The notes beneath the pieces are model-generated. The model saw only the letters and a list, made by a program, of their open reading frames with translations, ran no database searches and was not told the origin of the DNA. Positions 43,301 through 54,993 of a stretch of DNA of 64,000 bases are shown here, one piece after another (the first letter of the stretch is position 1; each line of letters opens with the position of its first letter). This DNA comes from Rallus limicola (taxonomy: Eukaryota; Chordata; Aves; Gruiformes; Rallidae). The position numbers were made by a program, and so were the translations under genes. The DNA is taken from the NCBI GenBank assembly GCA_022605955.1, contig JAKCOZ010000040.1, positions 3,162,001-3,226,000 on the forward strand, written 5' to 3'.

Positions 43301-46300
43301 ACACGGGACGGGGAGAGGCAGGGAAGTCGACAGGCCCTCCTGGGACGGGCTTTTCCTGCTCTTCCCCTCACCGCAGCCTGATGGCAGGACACAATTCCTG
43401 ATTAAAGGTTTCCTCTGCCAAAGCGAACCAAGCTGAGCTGGGTAGGAAGCTGCTAAAGGACGGCTTGACACTGGGGTCCCCCCCTCGGGGCTGGGGGAGC
43501 TGTGGGATTCGGCCCCAGGGCGTTAGGAACTTTGTGTGCTCAGGGTTTCGTTAAAAACGCATTGTCAGTGACCGTGGGTTGTTAATAATTCACAGTGAGC
43601 GTCTGAGTCCCGCGGGGCTGGAGTGTGTCTGTCTGTCTGCACGCAGAGATGCACCGGCTCTTTGAGACGCTCCAAATCGAGATGGCAGCTCGCTCTCTCA
43701 AAGCATGCTGATACGATTTTAAAAGCCTGAATGACCTTAAATCCTGTGATGGCTGTCTTTCAGGATAAATTATTTATGTCGCATCCTCGGCGCTGCCGAA
43801 ACCCTCGCTCCTCAGGAACGGGTAGAAATGTCAGGCTTCAGAGGACAGGCTCTGAATTTGGAAGGGCTGCGCTCAGGGTAACGTAGGGTTTGGATGGGAA
43901 GAGGTGGAAGATAAAGGCTCCCTGCAAGGCGGGGGCGGGAGGGGAGGGTGTTTGAGAGGTCCAGCCTTGGAAGTCGTCCCCAAACCGGTGCAGCCGCATT
44001 CTGCAGCCGACATCAGAGGGCTGGAAATTCCTCTTGATCTGCAGTTCAAAGCCGGTGCCTCCCTGAGGATGCTTGCGCTTCATCTCGGCTTTGCAAATGC
44101 GGCTCTGGGCGCAGCCAGCCGAGCTGTGAAATACAAATCCACCGGCGCCCAAATCCCCCAAAAGCCAGGAAACAGCGTCTGAAGGTCACTGCTGCCTGTC
44201 CTGCTAAAAAAGCAACTGCTCCCCCCCCCCCCCGCCCCCTTCCCCAGCCCCCAGGGATGAGCGGAATCCAGGGCTGCTTGCTGGAGATGGCATTTCATTT
44301 CCCTTCACGGCATGTGGGGGCTTTTTAAACCCCAAAAAACCATGGCAGGTACTCCTGTCCGGGCTGGAGCTGGCTAATCCAGCCCTTTTACAGGAGAGGG
44401 GCACTGCTGGGTGTAACCATCTTGATTTTATCTTCATTTTTAGTAGTGTTTTGAAGCCGAGGTTGGCAGGAGCGCCCTGATTTGGGATGCTGCTGGCCTG
44501 CCCTGAAGGCAGTGCTGGTGAGGCCCAGCATCCACGCTAGGTCACCCTGATTTCAAGGAAGTCACCCCCCTCCAGAATGATAGCTTTTCACACATCACGT
44601 TCCCCCTGACTTTCTCACCACTCTCTTTGGGGATGGTTTGCTTGATTTTAAAAGGAAAGGTAACATGCAGCCCTGCCCCTCCTGGCTTAGCCGAAGACTA
44701 GCTCTCCTGAGCTCTCCTCTTTGATCTCCTGGGTGTCTCTCCTGCCCCGATTCAGGTCTTTCCAGCCACTTTCCCTGTGAGTGGGGATCGCTGCTGCCTG
44801 GCATAAGGAGCCCTCAGATGCTCAGCCCCGGCAGGGTGAAAAGATCCCTGTAAGGAAGAACAAAGGGGAAGGAACACAGAGAAGTCGGCTGCTGGAGCAG
44901 CATTGTTTAGAGGGTTTGGTTTCTGCAAGGCGTACACCAGGCGTTCAGGGGTGGTCGGCATTGGTGGGAGAACCCCCTCCTCTTGTTCTTGGTTGTTTTT
45001 TTCCTGGAGGATTTACTTCGTGTCTCCCTAATCTTTATGGGCTGGCTCTAAGATCCCCTACAAAGAGAGGCTGAGGGAGCTGGGCTTGTTCAGCCTGGAG
45101 AAGAAAAGGCTGTGGGGGGACCTCATAGCAGCCTTCCCATCCCTGAAGGGAGCAGAGAAACAGGAGGGGTATAAACTTTTTAATAGGGTAGGCAATGGCA
45201 GGACAAGGGGGATAGATTAAAGCTAAAGGAGGGAAGGTTTAGATGAGATATTAGGAGGAAGTTCTTTGCAGAGAGAGTGGTGAGGGGCTGGAATGGGCTG
45301 CCCAGAGACGGGGTGGATGCCCCATCCCTGGGGGTGTTCAAGGACAGGTTGGATGGGGCTCTGGGCAACCTTGTGTAGATCCATGTCTGGAGGTTGGTGG
45401 CTCTGCCTGTCACAGGGGGTTGAAACTCTGATCCTTGGGGTCCCTTCAAACCCAGACCAGTCTGTGATATGATCCAGGCTTGCTTTACAGACAGACAGGG
45501 ATCACCCCAGCGTTCCCACCCAGAGGCTCTGGCTTTTCTTGTGCCATGAAATAATCAGCAGCCGCCTCATGCTGAGTTCAGTGCCTCTTGATTTTGGTCT
45601 TTCAATGTGACCTTTGCTGTTAATCCCCAACCTGAACGGGGCCATGTGCTGAAACAAAATGACCTGTTTCTCGAGAATTCAGCTCTAGTTTATCCTCAAG
45701 CTGCTTTAGCTTCAACTCTCCTCTCTCCCTCCTCTCTCCTCTTCTAGGTCAGAGCCTTTATCTGAGCGCGGGTTTCGGTGCAGCACTGGTTTTAAGGGCA
45801 CGTTAGATATGGGGAGATAATGACTCATGGTTTTCTTTGTAGGAATAGCCCTCTCCTCCCTGGCTGTGCTTACAGGCATTGTTCGTGGCTGCTCAGCCTG
45901 ATGCCAGGCGTATGTGGGGGGCAGCAGGGCAAACAGGGGGGAACCGAGCTTCTTTCTCAGATGTAGCCCTGACTTGTTTTCTGACAGCTGATAAACCCGC
46001 ATCTGTCTGACAAGATGTGGGGAGGCAGTGTGTCCTTGTTGTGGTAGCATCCAAAGGGTCTCCCCTGACCCGAAGCACAGAGCTGGGTGTGAAACATCAC
46101 CTTGTGAGTAACTGGCTGGAGCAGGAGTGTTAATGGGGAGGTGTGTGGGTGTTCCTGTCCCCGTGGGTCTGGAGTGGAAGTGACGGCCTGCAGTGCTGGC
46201 ACCGCTCCGGTGCTGGCTCAGGCCTGTGACACATGAGACTGATCAGGAGTCTCATTACCTGGCACGTTTCTCAGCTCGATCTCTGCTAATTACCTCCAGC

Positions 46301-48433
46301 TACTGGCGTTCCAATGAGGCCGGGTCTCTCCTGCCTGTCCCCTCCCAGACACTGTCATGCTGTCCCCACGATGTCACACTCTGCCCCAGCAGCATCTTGT
46401 ACTGTCCTGGCCCTGTGATCAAGCTGCAGGGTAGGAAGGAGCATGGGGAAAAGCATTCCTGTTGCAACACGTCTTGGCAGCGCCGGCACATCCCAGCCAA
46501 GCACGTCCCGAGCCCTCTCTGATCCTGCTGTGGTAGGAAAGGTCCCTGGGATCTGACCTGGTCTGCTGAGTGTCCCAGCTTGGTGGGGCTGAGAGAGAAG
46601 TCGCCAGATGTCGGCTCTTTTGTGCAAGGCCTTGAGCTCCATCTGGAAATAGCACGGTGTGTGTCAGGGGAAGGTGCATTTCCCAGAGGCAGGAGAGAGC
46701 TCCCTGCCCTGCTGAGGCAGATGAGGACCCACTGAGTCATGGCAGCTTCAAGCTCAAGCCGTTCCCAGCTCCACAGAGGTGTGGCCGGTGCCGTCAGAGA
46801 ACTCGAGGTCGTGGGTGACTTAGAAAACACCAGAAGGCAGAGGGAGGAACTTCCTCCCAAGGAGGGTGTCTGTACTCGAGGAGCCTCTCACTTGGTGGAA
46901 GAGCTGCCTTTAATTAAACAGGAGTTTATTTATTATCCAGAACCACAGGGAGCTGGGGGTTTGCTTGAGGGCAGGGGAGCCGCTGGCATCGTAGTGATGC
47001 TGCTGGTCCATTCTCAGACCTCTGTCGTGACAGGGAGTGGGAATGTCTGGCCCGTGAGGGTGGCCCTGGCCTTATTCTGGGTACCATGACACAGGTAAAT
47101 TGTAGTTCGTCAAGTCAAAGGTGAGTCTTGGAAGGGGTCTGGATCTTAACACCTGATACCAACCATTTCAAAGGTCCTGGGCACCTGGTTTTCGGTGCCT
47201 GGGTTGCAGAGAAACTTTCACTGTCCTGGGGGATGTATCCATGTCCTCTCTGGAGCTCAGGTATTGGAAGTCAGAGACTTGGGGTGTGACACTCTCCTGG
47301 TCTTACCTGGTGTCGGCATTGCGGTCTCCTTCAGTGGTTAAGGAACAGGTTTTCCTGGGGGAAAGACACCTGTGACCTGGACAGGGACACTTATCCCCTG
47401 CCTCTCGGTCTGCCCTGAGCACCTGAAACTCCCGGCATGGTGAGTGAGGCCTCCAGTCATCACATTCCTATTCCCTGAGCCGCTGCTGCCTGGACAGCCC
47501 TACCTCTATGCTGTTGTCAGAGGCACGAGGGTGCCAGGGGCCTGTCCTGTGATCTCCCGGTGATTCAGGTGCCTTTTCCTGTCCTGTTTCCTACGTGCTC
47601 AGTCTCCTGTGCTGACTGGAGCTGTCAGGTTCTGCAGAGCCCCACTGGCACAGGCTGCGGGCCGCTCTGGGTAAGCTGTGGCGCGGGATGGATCCGTTTT
47701 GGACTTGCAATGAGCTGGATTGAGATGTAATCAGGTCGGTGCTGGCAAAGCTTGTCTGGCTTCGAGGGGGCTTCAGAGCTGTGGCAATGGTGTGGGGAGC
47801 ACAGGCAGCCATTGGGTGGGAAGTTATTCACAGAGGATCCAAGTGTTTTGGGGCAATCTGCTTTATCTGTTGGGGCTGTTTGGGGATGGGAGTGTGTGAT
47901 GGGAGTGTCTCTCCTCGTGCGAGCCATAGGACAGCACCGCGCCGCTTTGCCTGCCTTCTGCTTGGTGATCTGTCCAGCAGACATAAGGGCGTTGGGGACT
48001 GGGGGGGCTGCTGGGCATGCGTGCCAGGGCTGACTGCGGTGCCTGCCCATGAGCTTTGGGCTCTGTCACATGTCCACGTGAGCAGCCGTGGGCTCCAGAT
48101 GAAGGAGCTGGATTGATGGCGCAGGATTAGCTCGGCTGCAGTTTCCCCGTAGAGCAAGCAGGTTGTGGGGAAAAGTGTCCTGGGTTTCAGTAGCAGGTTT
48201 TGAGTGGGGTGGGAACCCTGGTGATTTGGGGCTGGGGAGGGTTCGTGTTGGTTGCTCCACATGGTTGGGAGAACCCAGCAACCTTTTTGAGCCAGCTGTG
48301 AGAGAATGGCCCCAGCCTGTGCTGGGGCACTAGCACAACTGTCCCAGAGCACAGGGCACTAGCATGCTGCCCCAGGGCCCTGTTTCTTTTGGCTTTCCCT
48401 TCCAGTCCCTGACCGCTTCCTCCTTCCCTGCAG
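37302..48433 (+). other. WIPF2: WIPF2 intron 1
   Basis: This is an 11.1-kb stretch with no recognisable coding exon, consistent with the long first intron of WIPF2. It holds a CR1 fragment at 45055-45475 and a short C homopolymer at 44221-44233. Composition is less GC-rich than the flanking promoters. Additional untranslated exons may exist but cannot be called by eye. The acceptor of the first coding exon ends at 48433. Confidence 0.65.
45055..45475 (+). mobile_element. CR1 LINE 3' end, truncated
   Basis: The fragment begins near AAAGAGAGGCTGAGGGAGCT and continues through TTGTTCAGCCTGGAGAAG, GGACCTCATAGCAGCCTTCC, TTTAGATGAGATATTAGGAG, CTGCCCAGAGACGGGGTGGA and CATCCCTGGGGGTGTTCAAG, ending in TCCCTTCAAACCCAGACCAG and TCTGTGATATGAT. 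All of these follow the CR1 3' consensus order. It is longer than the copy in CASC3, non-coding and in plus orientation within WIPF2 intron 1. Confidence 0.93.
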
Positions 48434-48495
48434 GCATGAGTGACCAGGTTTGCCCCCAGCACTGAGCCTCTGAAGCCTCTGGGAACCAGGCCAGG

Positions 48496-51400
48496 ATGCC
48501 GATCCCTCCTCCCCCGCCGCCGCCACCGGGCCCCCCGCCCCCTCCCACCTTCAGTCAGGTAGGGGTGTTCTTGCTGCCAAGGGGGGTGGCTGGCTGGCGG
48601 GGGTGGGGGTGGGCTGTCTCCACGTGGTGTTACTTGACATGGACCCTGTGATGTCTTGGGACCCATAAGAGCCTCAGGTGAGCCGTGGGCTGTGCCTCAG
48701 TTTTCTCGGTGCAGAGTCTGTACATGGAAGGGGCTGCATGTGACTGCTCATTCTGTGCCTTCTGCTCCATGATGGCTCAGAGGGGAGGATGGGGGGCAGG
48801 GGGTCTTGTGTGAGGCTGCAGCTGAGCTGTGCCTTGGGTCAAGGTAAGACAGGGTCTCGACATCACCCTGGATATCATCAGCGTAACCTGGGGCAGGCCC
48901 CTCGGTTCTCTCTGAAGGGCTGAAGGCTGTTTTGGGCTTGGCGGGGGGGAGGGGGGGGTGCCTTTGGGCTCAAGGGTGGCGTTGAGCTCTTTCTGCTCTG
49001 GGAACTGGGGGGGCCATGTGCTCCTACCAACCTGCTGCTTGTCTGCAGGCAAATACGGAGCCGCCAAAACTGAGCCGGGAGGAGCAGCGGGGCCGTGGGG
49101 CCCTTCTGCAGGACATCTGCAAAGGGACCAAGCTCAAGAAGGTCACCCAAATCAATGACCGGAGTGCACCCATCCTGGAGAGTGAGTACCCACCTGACCC
49201 TCTGTCCCACCCTGTGCTCCTGTGCCCTTCAGGGTGGACACACTCCTGGGCTCTCACCTGTCTGGTTTTCCGTGGCTCTTCCTTGGAGGAGTGGGTGAGA
49301 CCAGGCTTAACCTCTCTGCCTCTCTCCTTCCAGAGCCCAAGGGCAGCGGTGGTGGCAGCTACAGCTCCAGCTCAGCCGTGCTCCAGCCGAAGGGCGGACT
49401 CTTCCCAGGTGGTGTGCCTAAGCTCCGGCCCGTGGGAGCCAAGGACAGCTCAGGTAATGGCTGGCTGACTGCGGTTTGAGGGGGAGGTCCCTGGGGGCTG
49501 AGGATCTTGCTTTGTTTCCCTGGGGTTTTCAGCTAGTTGGAAGCAGAGGGGATCCCAAATCAGCACCCCGTGTGTGGCCACAGACGGGCCACGCTCTCTC
49601 CATGCACAGCATTGCACGGCACAAACCTCCTCGCGGGGCCTGGCACTCACCTGTGGTGCTGAATGCTTCTTCCTGCTCCTTTCTGTGGGGGGAACAGAGG
49701 CAGCAAGAGCGGAGCCGCGTGTGGCTGAGCACAGTGCCAGCTCCCTGCCGGTGCCAGACAGTGTTCCCCGCGGTCTGGCCCTCCGCAGCCGAACGGGCAG
49801 CCTGCCCTGCACTCAGCACGGGGGGTGAACCGTGCCACAGGCTGCTCTCTGCCTCCCAGCCTGGGCTGTGCCTTGCTGCTCACCCTGTTTTCCCTCCCTG
49901 CAGACAGCTCCGGTAAGCAAACGCTGCAAGTCCCTGGCTCCAGAGCAGCTGCCCCCCGGCCCCCGGTGCCAGCCAGCAACAGCCGCCCCCAAGACGATGC
50001 TGACAACAGCCGGGCATCGCCCCCCGAGCTGCCGCGCACGCAGAGGCCGTCCCTGCCAGACCTGTCCCGGCCCAACACCGCTGGCAGCACCGGCATGAAG
50101 CACAGCTCGTCTGCCCCGCCGCCCCCGCCGCCGGGACGCCGTACCGCCGCACCTCCTGCCCCGCCTCCGGCGCACGGTGCCAAGGTGTCTTCCTACAACC
50201 GGGAGAAGCCCCTGCCACCCACCCCAGGACAGCGACTGCCCATGAACAGGGATGGACCCCCCGCCCCGCCCCCCATCAAGCCCCCTCCCTCCCCAGTCAG
50301 TATCCGAACAGGGTCAGGGGCGCAGGGTCAGTCCCTCGCCCCCCCGCCGCCCCCTTACCGGCAACCCCCTGGTGTCCCCAACGGCCCTTCCAGCCCCATC
50401 AATGAGTCTGCCCCGGAGCTGCCTCAGAGACACAACTCCTTGCACAGGAAGACCCCAGGTCCCTTGCGGGGTCTGGCGCCGCCGCCGCCCGCTTCAGCCT
50501 CCCCGTCTCTCCAGAGCAGTCGTCCCCCTCCGCCAGCCAGAGACCCCCCGAGCCGGGGAGCAGGTAAGAACCGTTTGCTCCACCAGGCCTGGGATGCGGC
50601 CGCCTGCCTGTGGGGGTGTGGGGGCTGGGAAGAGCTGGCGCTGGGTCACAGTGATGCTTCTCCTGCGTGTGGCGTTTGGCGGAGGTTGAGCCGGGAGCAG
50701 TGGCTGGACTGTCACATCCCATACACGTCCCCGGGCCTCTCGGTCCAGCTCCTCTCATGCCTGATGTTAGTGTTGGGTTGTGGCTCCTGCCCCGGAGCTT
50801 GGTGTGTCCTCCTGTGATGGGAGGTGAGCGCAGGGCCAAGTGGGACCCAGGCACGCTGCAGCTGCTCCCAAATGTCACCGGGGTGGTGACAGAAAACTCT
50901 GGCAGAGTGGGGAGAAGCCTTTCCCTCGGCGATGCAGCTGGACACGCAAGCATGTTCCTGCTGCTGAGAGCAGTGACCAGCTTCGTTCCAGTGCCCCCCT
51001 TCTCCCCCCACGTGTGCTCCTGGGCTCTGCGTCCAAACCGCAGCTCCCACCTGGTCCCTGGCCAAGCCGCTCTGTCCTTCCGGCCCTGCCAGAATCCCTC
51101 CTTGGAGTTACGGCTGGCGATCTGCTTTCTGAGTCTGTGTGTAATTAGCCTAATGAGGAGCATGAACTGCCACTGTGCACCAGTGGGAGCTGGGCAGGCA
51201 TGAGGTGGGTCAGAGGGGCTGTATGCCCCCCTGCCACCGCCGTGGTGTCGGTGCAGCCGTGGCTTCAGGCAGTGACGTTGCCCCCCTCAAACCCTCATGT
51301 GTGCGGGTTCGCAGCTGCTCCTCACATCCCCTTGTGCAGAGTGACTGGGGGGAGGCCAGAGCAGTCCCACCGACCCACAGAGCAGGGAATGGGCTGGCCA

Positions 51401-52873
51401 GAGGAAGGCATATGTCGGGAGTGAGCAGGAAATCCCTCTGGGTGCGTAGGAGCATCCCCGGGCCAGCCGAGCTGGCCGCTGGCGTGGGCTGGCTGGGCGG
51501 CCAGCCTGGAACGCTACCTTGGAGGCCGTCCTTGGCGCCAGTGCCGGAGGGAGGGTTTGCCCTGGGGATGCCGCTCCTTGGCAGGCTGCGCTGGACCATG
51601 CCGGTGCTGACCCAGCTCTCCTTGCAGCTCCACCACCGCCTCCACCGATGCTGCGAAACGGGGGGCGTGATGCCCCCCCACCTCCACCCCCCTACAGACT
51701 ACACGGCTCTGCCGAGCCCCCGAGCCGAGGGAAGCCACCGCCGCCACCCACCAGGACGCCGGCTGGGCCACCGCCGCCACCCCCGCCAGTGCGGAACGGG
51801 CACCGGGACTCCATCTCCACCGTCAGAGCATTCCTGGGTGAGGCTGGGGCTGAGGGAGCCCTCGGGTTTGGAGCTGTGCTCCCCCCAAGCTGCGCTCCCT
51901 CACCCGCCTGCTTTCCCCCTTCTTCGCAGATGACTTTGAATCCAAGTACTCCTTTCATCCCATTGAAGACTTTCCAGCTCCAGAGGAATATAAATACTTC
52001 CAGAGAATCTACCCCAGCAAAACAAACAGAGGTAAGAGAAGAGGAGGAAGAGGAGGGGTCTCGTGGCCTTGCTCCCCTCGAGGGTGGCAGGAGGTGACAG
52101 CGGGGCAGCTCTGGAGCTGCTCCAGGCTCTGACCCTTGTCTTCCCCAGGGCAGTAGCATCGCCTGCGGCCAGCCCATGCTCCCTGGTGTGCCTGAGGGCT
52201 TCAGCCCGAGGATCTGGGCTGTTGGGGTGTCCCCTCCCGCCCCCTCTCTCTTTGTCTGCCTGCTGACAGTCGCTGCAGGGCTGGTTCTGCCTGGCTGTGG
52301 GCACAGATCCGTCATGGAAGGGCCCCAGCAGCCAGCCCCATGGCATGAGCTGCCTGTGGGCAGGGGCTGGGGGGGGTGAAGGAACCCTGGGTTGGGCCAA
52401 ACCGTGGGGCCCCAAGTGGCGGGACTGCTGGCACAGTGCAAAGTGCCCTTGCTGCACCGCTGCTGCGTCTCAGCCCTGCGGCTGCTGGAGGAGACTCCAG
52501 GGAGCTCGGGACGCTCGTTTATTTTTAGAGCAATGAATGTTTAATGTGGGTTTGAAAAGCCCGGAGCTTTCCGTGCCGGAGTCGCAAATCCCAGGCTCCC
52601 TATCTCTGCAGGGATGTGGCAGTGTGGGTAAGGGGGGGGGAGCTGGTGCGGGGGCGCAGAGGAGGGAGAGCTGAGGTGCAGGGTCCCGCTCTGCGGAGCG
52701 CAGTGACACCAATCCTGCCCTGGTGCTGGGGGCTGGAAAGGAACTGATCTGGTGTGTGCCAGTGGCACCGTGCATACCGCAGTGGCTGTCTCCCTCTGGG
52801 TTCTGGCCTCACTGGGCTTCCTTTTCTTGCAGCTACTCGTGGGGCCCCCCCTTTGCCCCCCATCCCCAGGTGA
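48496..52873 (+). CDS. WIPF2: WIPF2 (WIRE/WICH): WASP-interacting actin regulator
   Basis: Seven coding exons join in frame to 442 aa: 48496-48558, 49049-49181, 49334-49453, 49904-50563, 51628-51837, 51930-52031, 52833-52873 (TGA). Human is 440 aa. WIPF2 binds monomeric actin and N-WASP/WASP and links receptor signalling to filament assembly in the cytoplasm. It opens with a poly-proline stretch (MPIPPPPPPPPG) that can bind profilin. A WH2 actin-binding domain follows at about residues 33-65 (LLQDICKGTKLKKV). The long middle part is proline-rich, with SH3- and profilin-type sites (EKPLPPTPGQR, APPPPPPY). The C-terminal WASP-binding segment at about 396-428 keeps KYSFHPIEDFPAPEEY, and the tail ends PPLPPIPR. 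The coding exon 48434-48558 starts with a leader holding a nine-codon upstream ORF at 48436-48465, in frame but closed by a stop before the true start. Confidence 0.96.
50564..51627 (+). other. WIPF2 intron before the second proline-rich exon
   Basis: This is a 1.06-kb intron between the exon ending 50563 and the one starting 51628. I see no exon, repeat or RNA gene in it. Confidence 0.65.
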
Positions 52874-54110
52874 AAACGGGTTGTGCAGGCGGATGGTTCC
52901 TGAGCAGACACACGGACCTTCCCCTTCCTCAGATGGACACCCCTGCCTCTCAGCCCCCCCGGATCCTGCATGAGAATCTCCCCACGTCTTCAGCTTCCAC
53001 GACTGCGCCAGGACGAGCAGACCCCCCAGCCTGGCTCTCTGCCAGCCCACCCTCATCTATGCAGCTCCCTGGGGGTGCGGTACCCACGCAAGCAACCCCC
53101 CCACCATCACCCCCCTGGCACCTTTCCTCCTCGCTCCGTGTGGATCCTGGGCTGGGAACCACGTGTCCAGCCGCAGCCTGAGAGGACTTGGGGTGGGCAC
53201 CAAGCCACAAGCGTGCGGTTGGTGGGACCAGGGGACACCCAGCACCCAATTCCCTAGGGCAGGGGCTGAGGGGGGGCGCTCAGAGAGGAGCTGGGGTGGG
53301 GGGTCAGGGACCAGACACACCATCCTGGCCCCACCAGGGCTGGAAGTGGGGGAACTGGGCCAGGCTGGCAACACCTTGTTACCCCAGCGTGGCTGATTGC
53401 TTTTTTGCACAGGAGGCAGTGGAGGAGTGGCCGGGGGGGCGAGCGGGACCATCTAGGGGGGACCCTGGCAGTGCGGGGGCACTCCCCATCTGCTGGGTTT
53501 TGGCGGGGCACAGAGGCAGCCCAGGTTTTAACACTAAATCACCATTTTAACCAGAAAACACTAATTCTCCATGGGCAGAGCTGGGGGTGCTGTTAGCCTT
53601 GGGGGGGGGGGTGTCACTTCTGTTATTAATGGGGTGGGGGGTAGGGGGGAGGCTGTGACACCCCCTGACATTTTGCCTTACGCACTCCCCTGTCTGACTT
53701 GGTACCGGTGTGGGCTGGATGTGAACTGTAGCTACCGCTCTGTACAAGCTTGTATTGCCTGAGGATGGGGGGCTTGTGGCGGGTGCCCCCCACCCCCCAC
53801 CCCCTCTTACCTGGATGGGGGCTGTTTTGGGATTTGGTTTGGGGGTTTTGGGAGTCTTTTTGGGTTTTTTTATGATGGGAACTTTCCTGGTGTAAGCTGG
53901 AGGGACAGGGTGCGGGGCAAGGGTCTTGGGGGGGGGGTGTCTCTGGAGGATTGTGCCCCCTCCCTCCTGCCCCAGCGCTGCTGTTTGGTTCAGATACTGG
54001 TATCTAAAGGTTCTGCCCGGCGCTGGCTGCCCCTCCCCAGGTGAGGGGCTCTGTGGGGCGCCAGGACCAGCCCCAGAGCTTGAAATGCATTTAAATAAAG
54101 TCATAAAGTG
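52874..54110 (+). other. WIPF2: WIPF2 3' UTR
   Basis: The untranslated tail runs from the TGA to the AATAAA at 54094-54099. It contains G homopolymers near 53601-53611 and T/G-rich runs near 53820-53875. The open frames seen on the minus strand across it continue into the CDC6 first exons and follow composition only. Confidence 0.7.
54094..54099 (+). terminator. WIPF2: WIPF2 polyadenylation signal AATAAA
   Basis: Canonical hexamer in CATTTAAATAAAGTCATAAAG, followed within 20 nt by a GT-rich stretch (GTGATGTGTCGCTGTGAG). A second AATAAA-like TCATAAA is adjacent. Confidence 0.85.
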
Positions 54111-54239
54111 ATGTGTCGCTGTGAGGGCGCTTTGGGGGGGGGTGCGGGGGGTGCTGGGGGATCCGTGCCCCACCCCCAGGGTCCCCTCTCTGCTTTGGGA
54201 GAGGTGATGGCTCCAGGGGCTGAGGGCTGCAGGGCTCTC

Positions 54240-54430
54240 CCTGCCCTGAGGTTGGTAGTGGGAGGAATTGAGGGGGAATTTGGGATGCTGGGGGTTGGGA
54301 TTGAGGTGCTGGGGTGGCATGGGGGTGCTATTGGGGTGCTGGGGGGTAGTTTGGGGTGCTGGGTGTTGGGAGAACAGGACGGAGTGCTGGGGGCTGGAGT
54401 TGGGGGGTGTTTGGGGCAGGCCTGGGGTGC
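54240..54430 (+). repeat. GGGGTGCTGGGG-type minisatellite
   Basis: Short units such as GGGGTGCTGGGGG and TTGGGGTGCTGGG repeat with changes between the WIPF2 poly(A) site and the CDC6 promoter. No function is suggested. Confidence 0.6.
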
Positions 54431-54539
54431 TGGGGGTCAGGGATTGGGGGGGGGCAGTTCGGGCCGCTGGGGGCGGGGCCGGAGCCCTTCGGGGTTCCGG
54501 GTCTTGGGGCGTCCCGCCCCTCCCGGCAGCCCGCGCGCC

Positions 54540-54755
54540 TCCCCCGCCTATTGGCTGCAGGGCAGGTGGCCCCTCCTCCCGCCTCGGGGCTTGGCGCGGG
54601 ATCTCGCGATTGGGGGATAGGGAGGAAAGCTCAGCCAATGGTGCGGCGGGGGCGGGGCCTGTCCGGCCTAGTGGCGGGAAGTGCGGAGCTGGGGCTGAGT
54701 TGGCGCGAGAAGGTCCGGGCAGCAGCGCGCGGGGTCTGGGAGGGGACACGTGGGG
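54540..54755 (+). promoter_or_regulatory. CDC6: CDC6 promoter with E2F-like sites and CCAAT boxes; non-coding exon 1
   Basis: E2F-type cores TTGGCGCG are at 54591-54598 and 54700-54707. CCAAT is at 54635-54639, and ATTGG (reverse CCAAT) at 54550-54554 and 54609-54613. CDC6 is a classic E2F-controlled G1/S gene, so the layout fits. A non-coding first exon probably starts near 54700 and ends at about 54755 before a GTGAGG donor. The next exon begins at 54977. Confidence 0.7.
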
Positions 54756-54993
54756 GTGAGGGGTTATGGGGTACGGGGGGCGACATGGGGGTGGTGGGGT
54801 TGAGGTGCGGGGGGGATATTGGGCGGCTCGGAGGGAGCGGGGCAGCAGGAACCGGGAGCGGAGATATGGGCTGGGGGGGAGGGGAGCAGGGAGAAAGCGA
54901 TGTGGGGGGAACCGGGACGCCTGAAGGCGCGGGGTTGGGGGTCCCTCCACTGACCGCTGTCCCCCTGTCCCCGCAGACCAGCCACCCCCGGCT

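Noticed and set aside
45055..45475. CR1 copy as an active mobile element
   Set aside because: It is only the 3' end, diverged, without reverse transcriptase frame.
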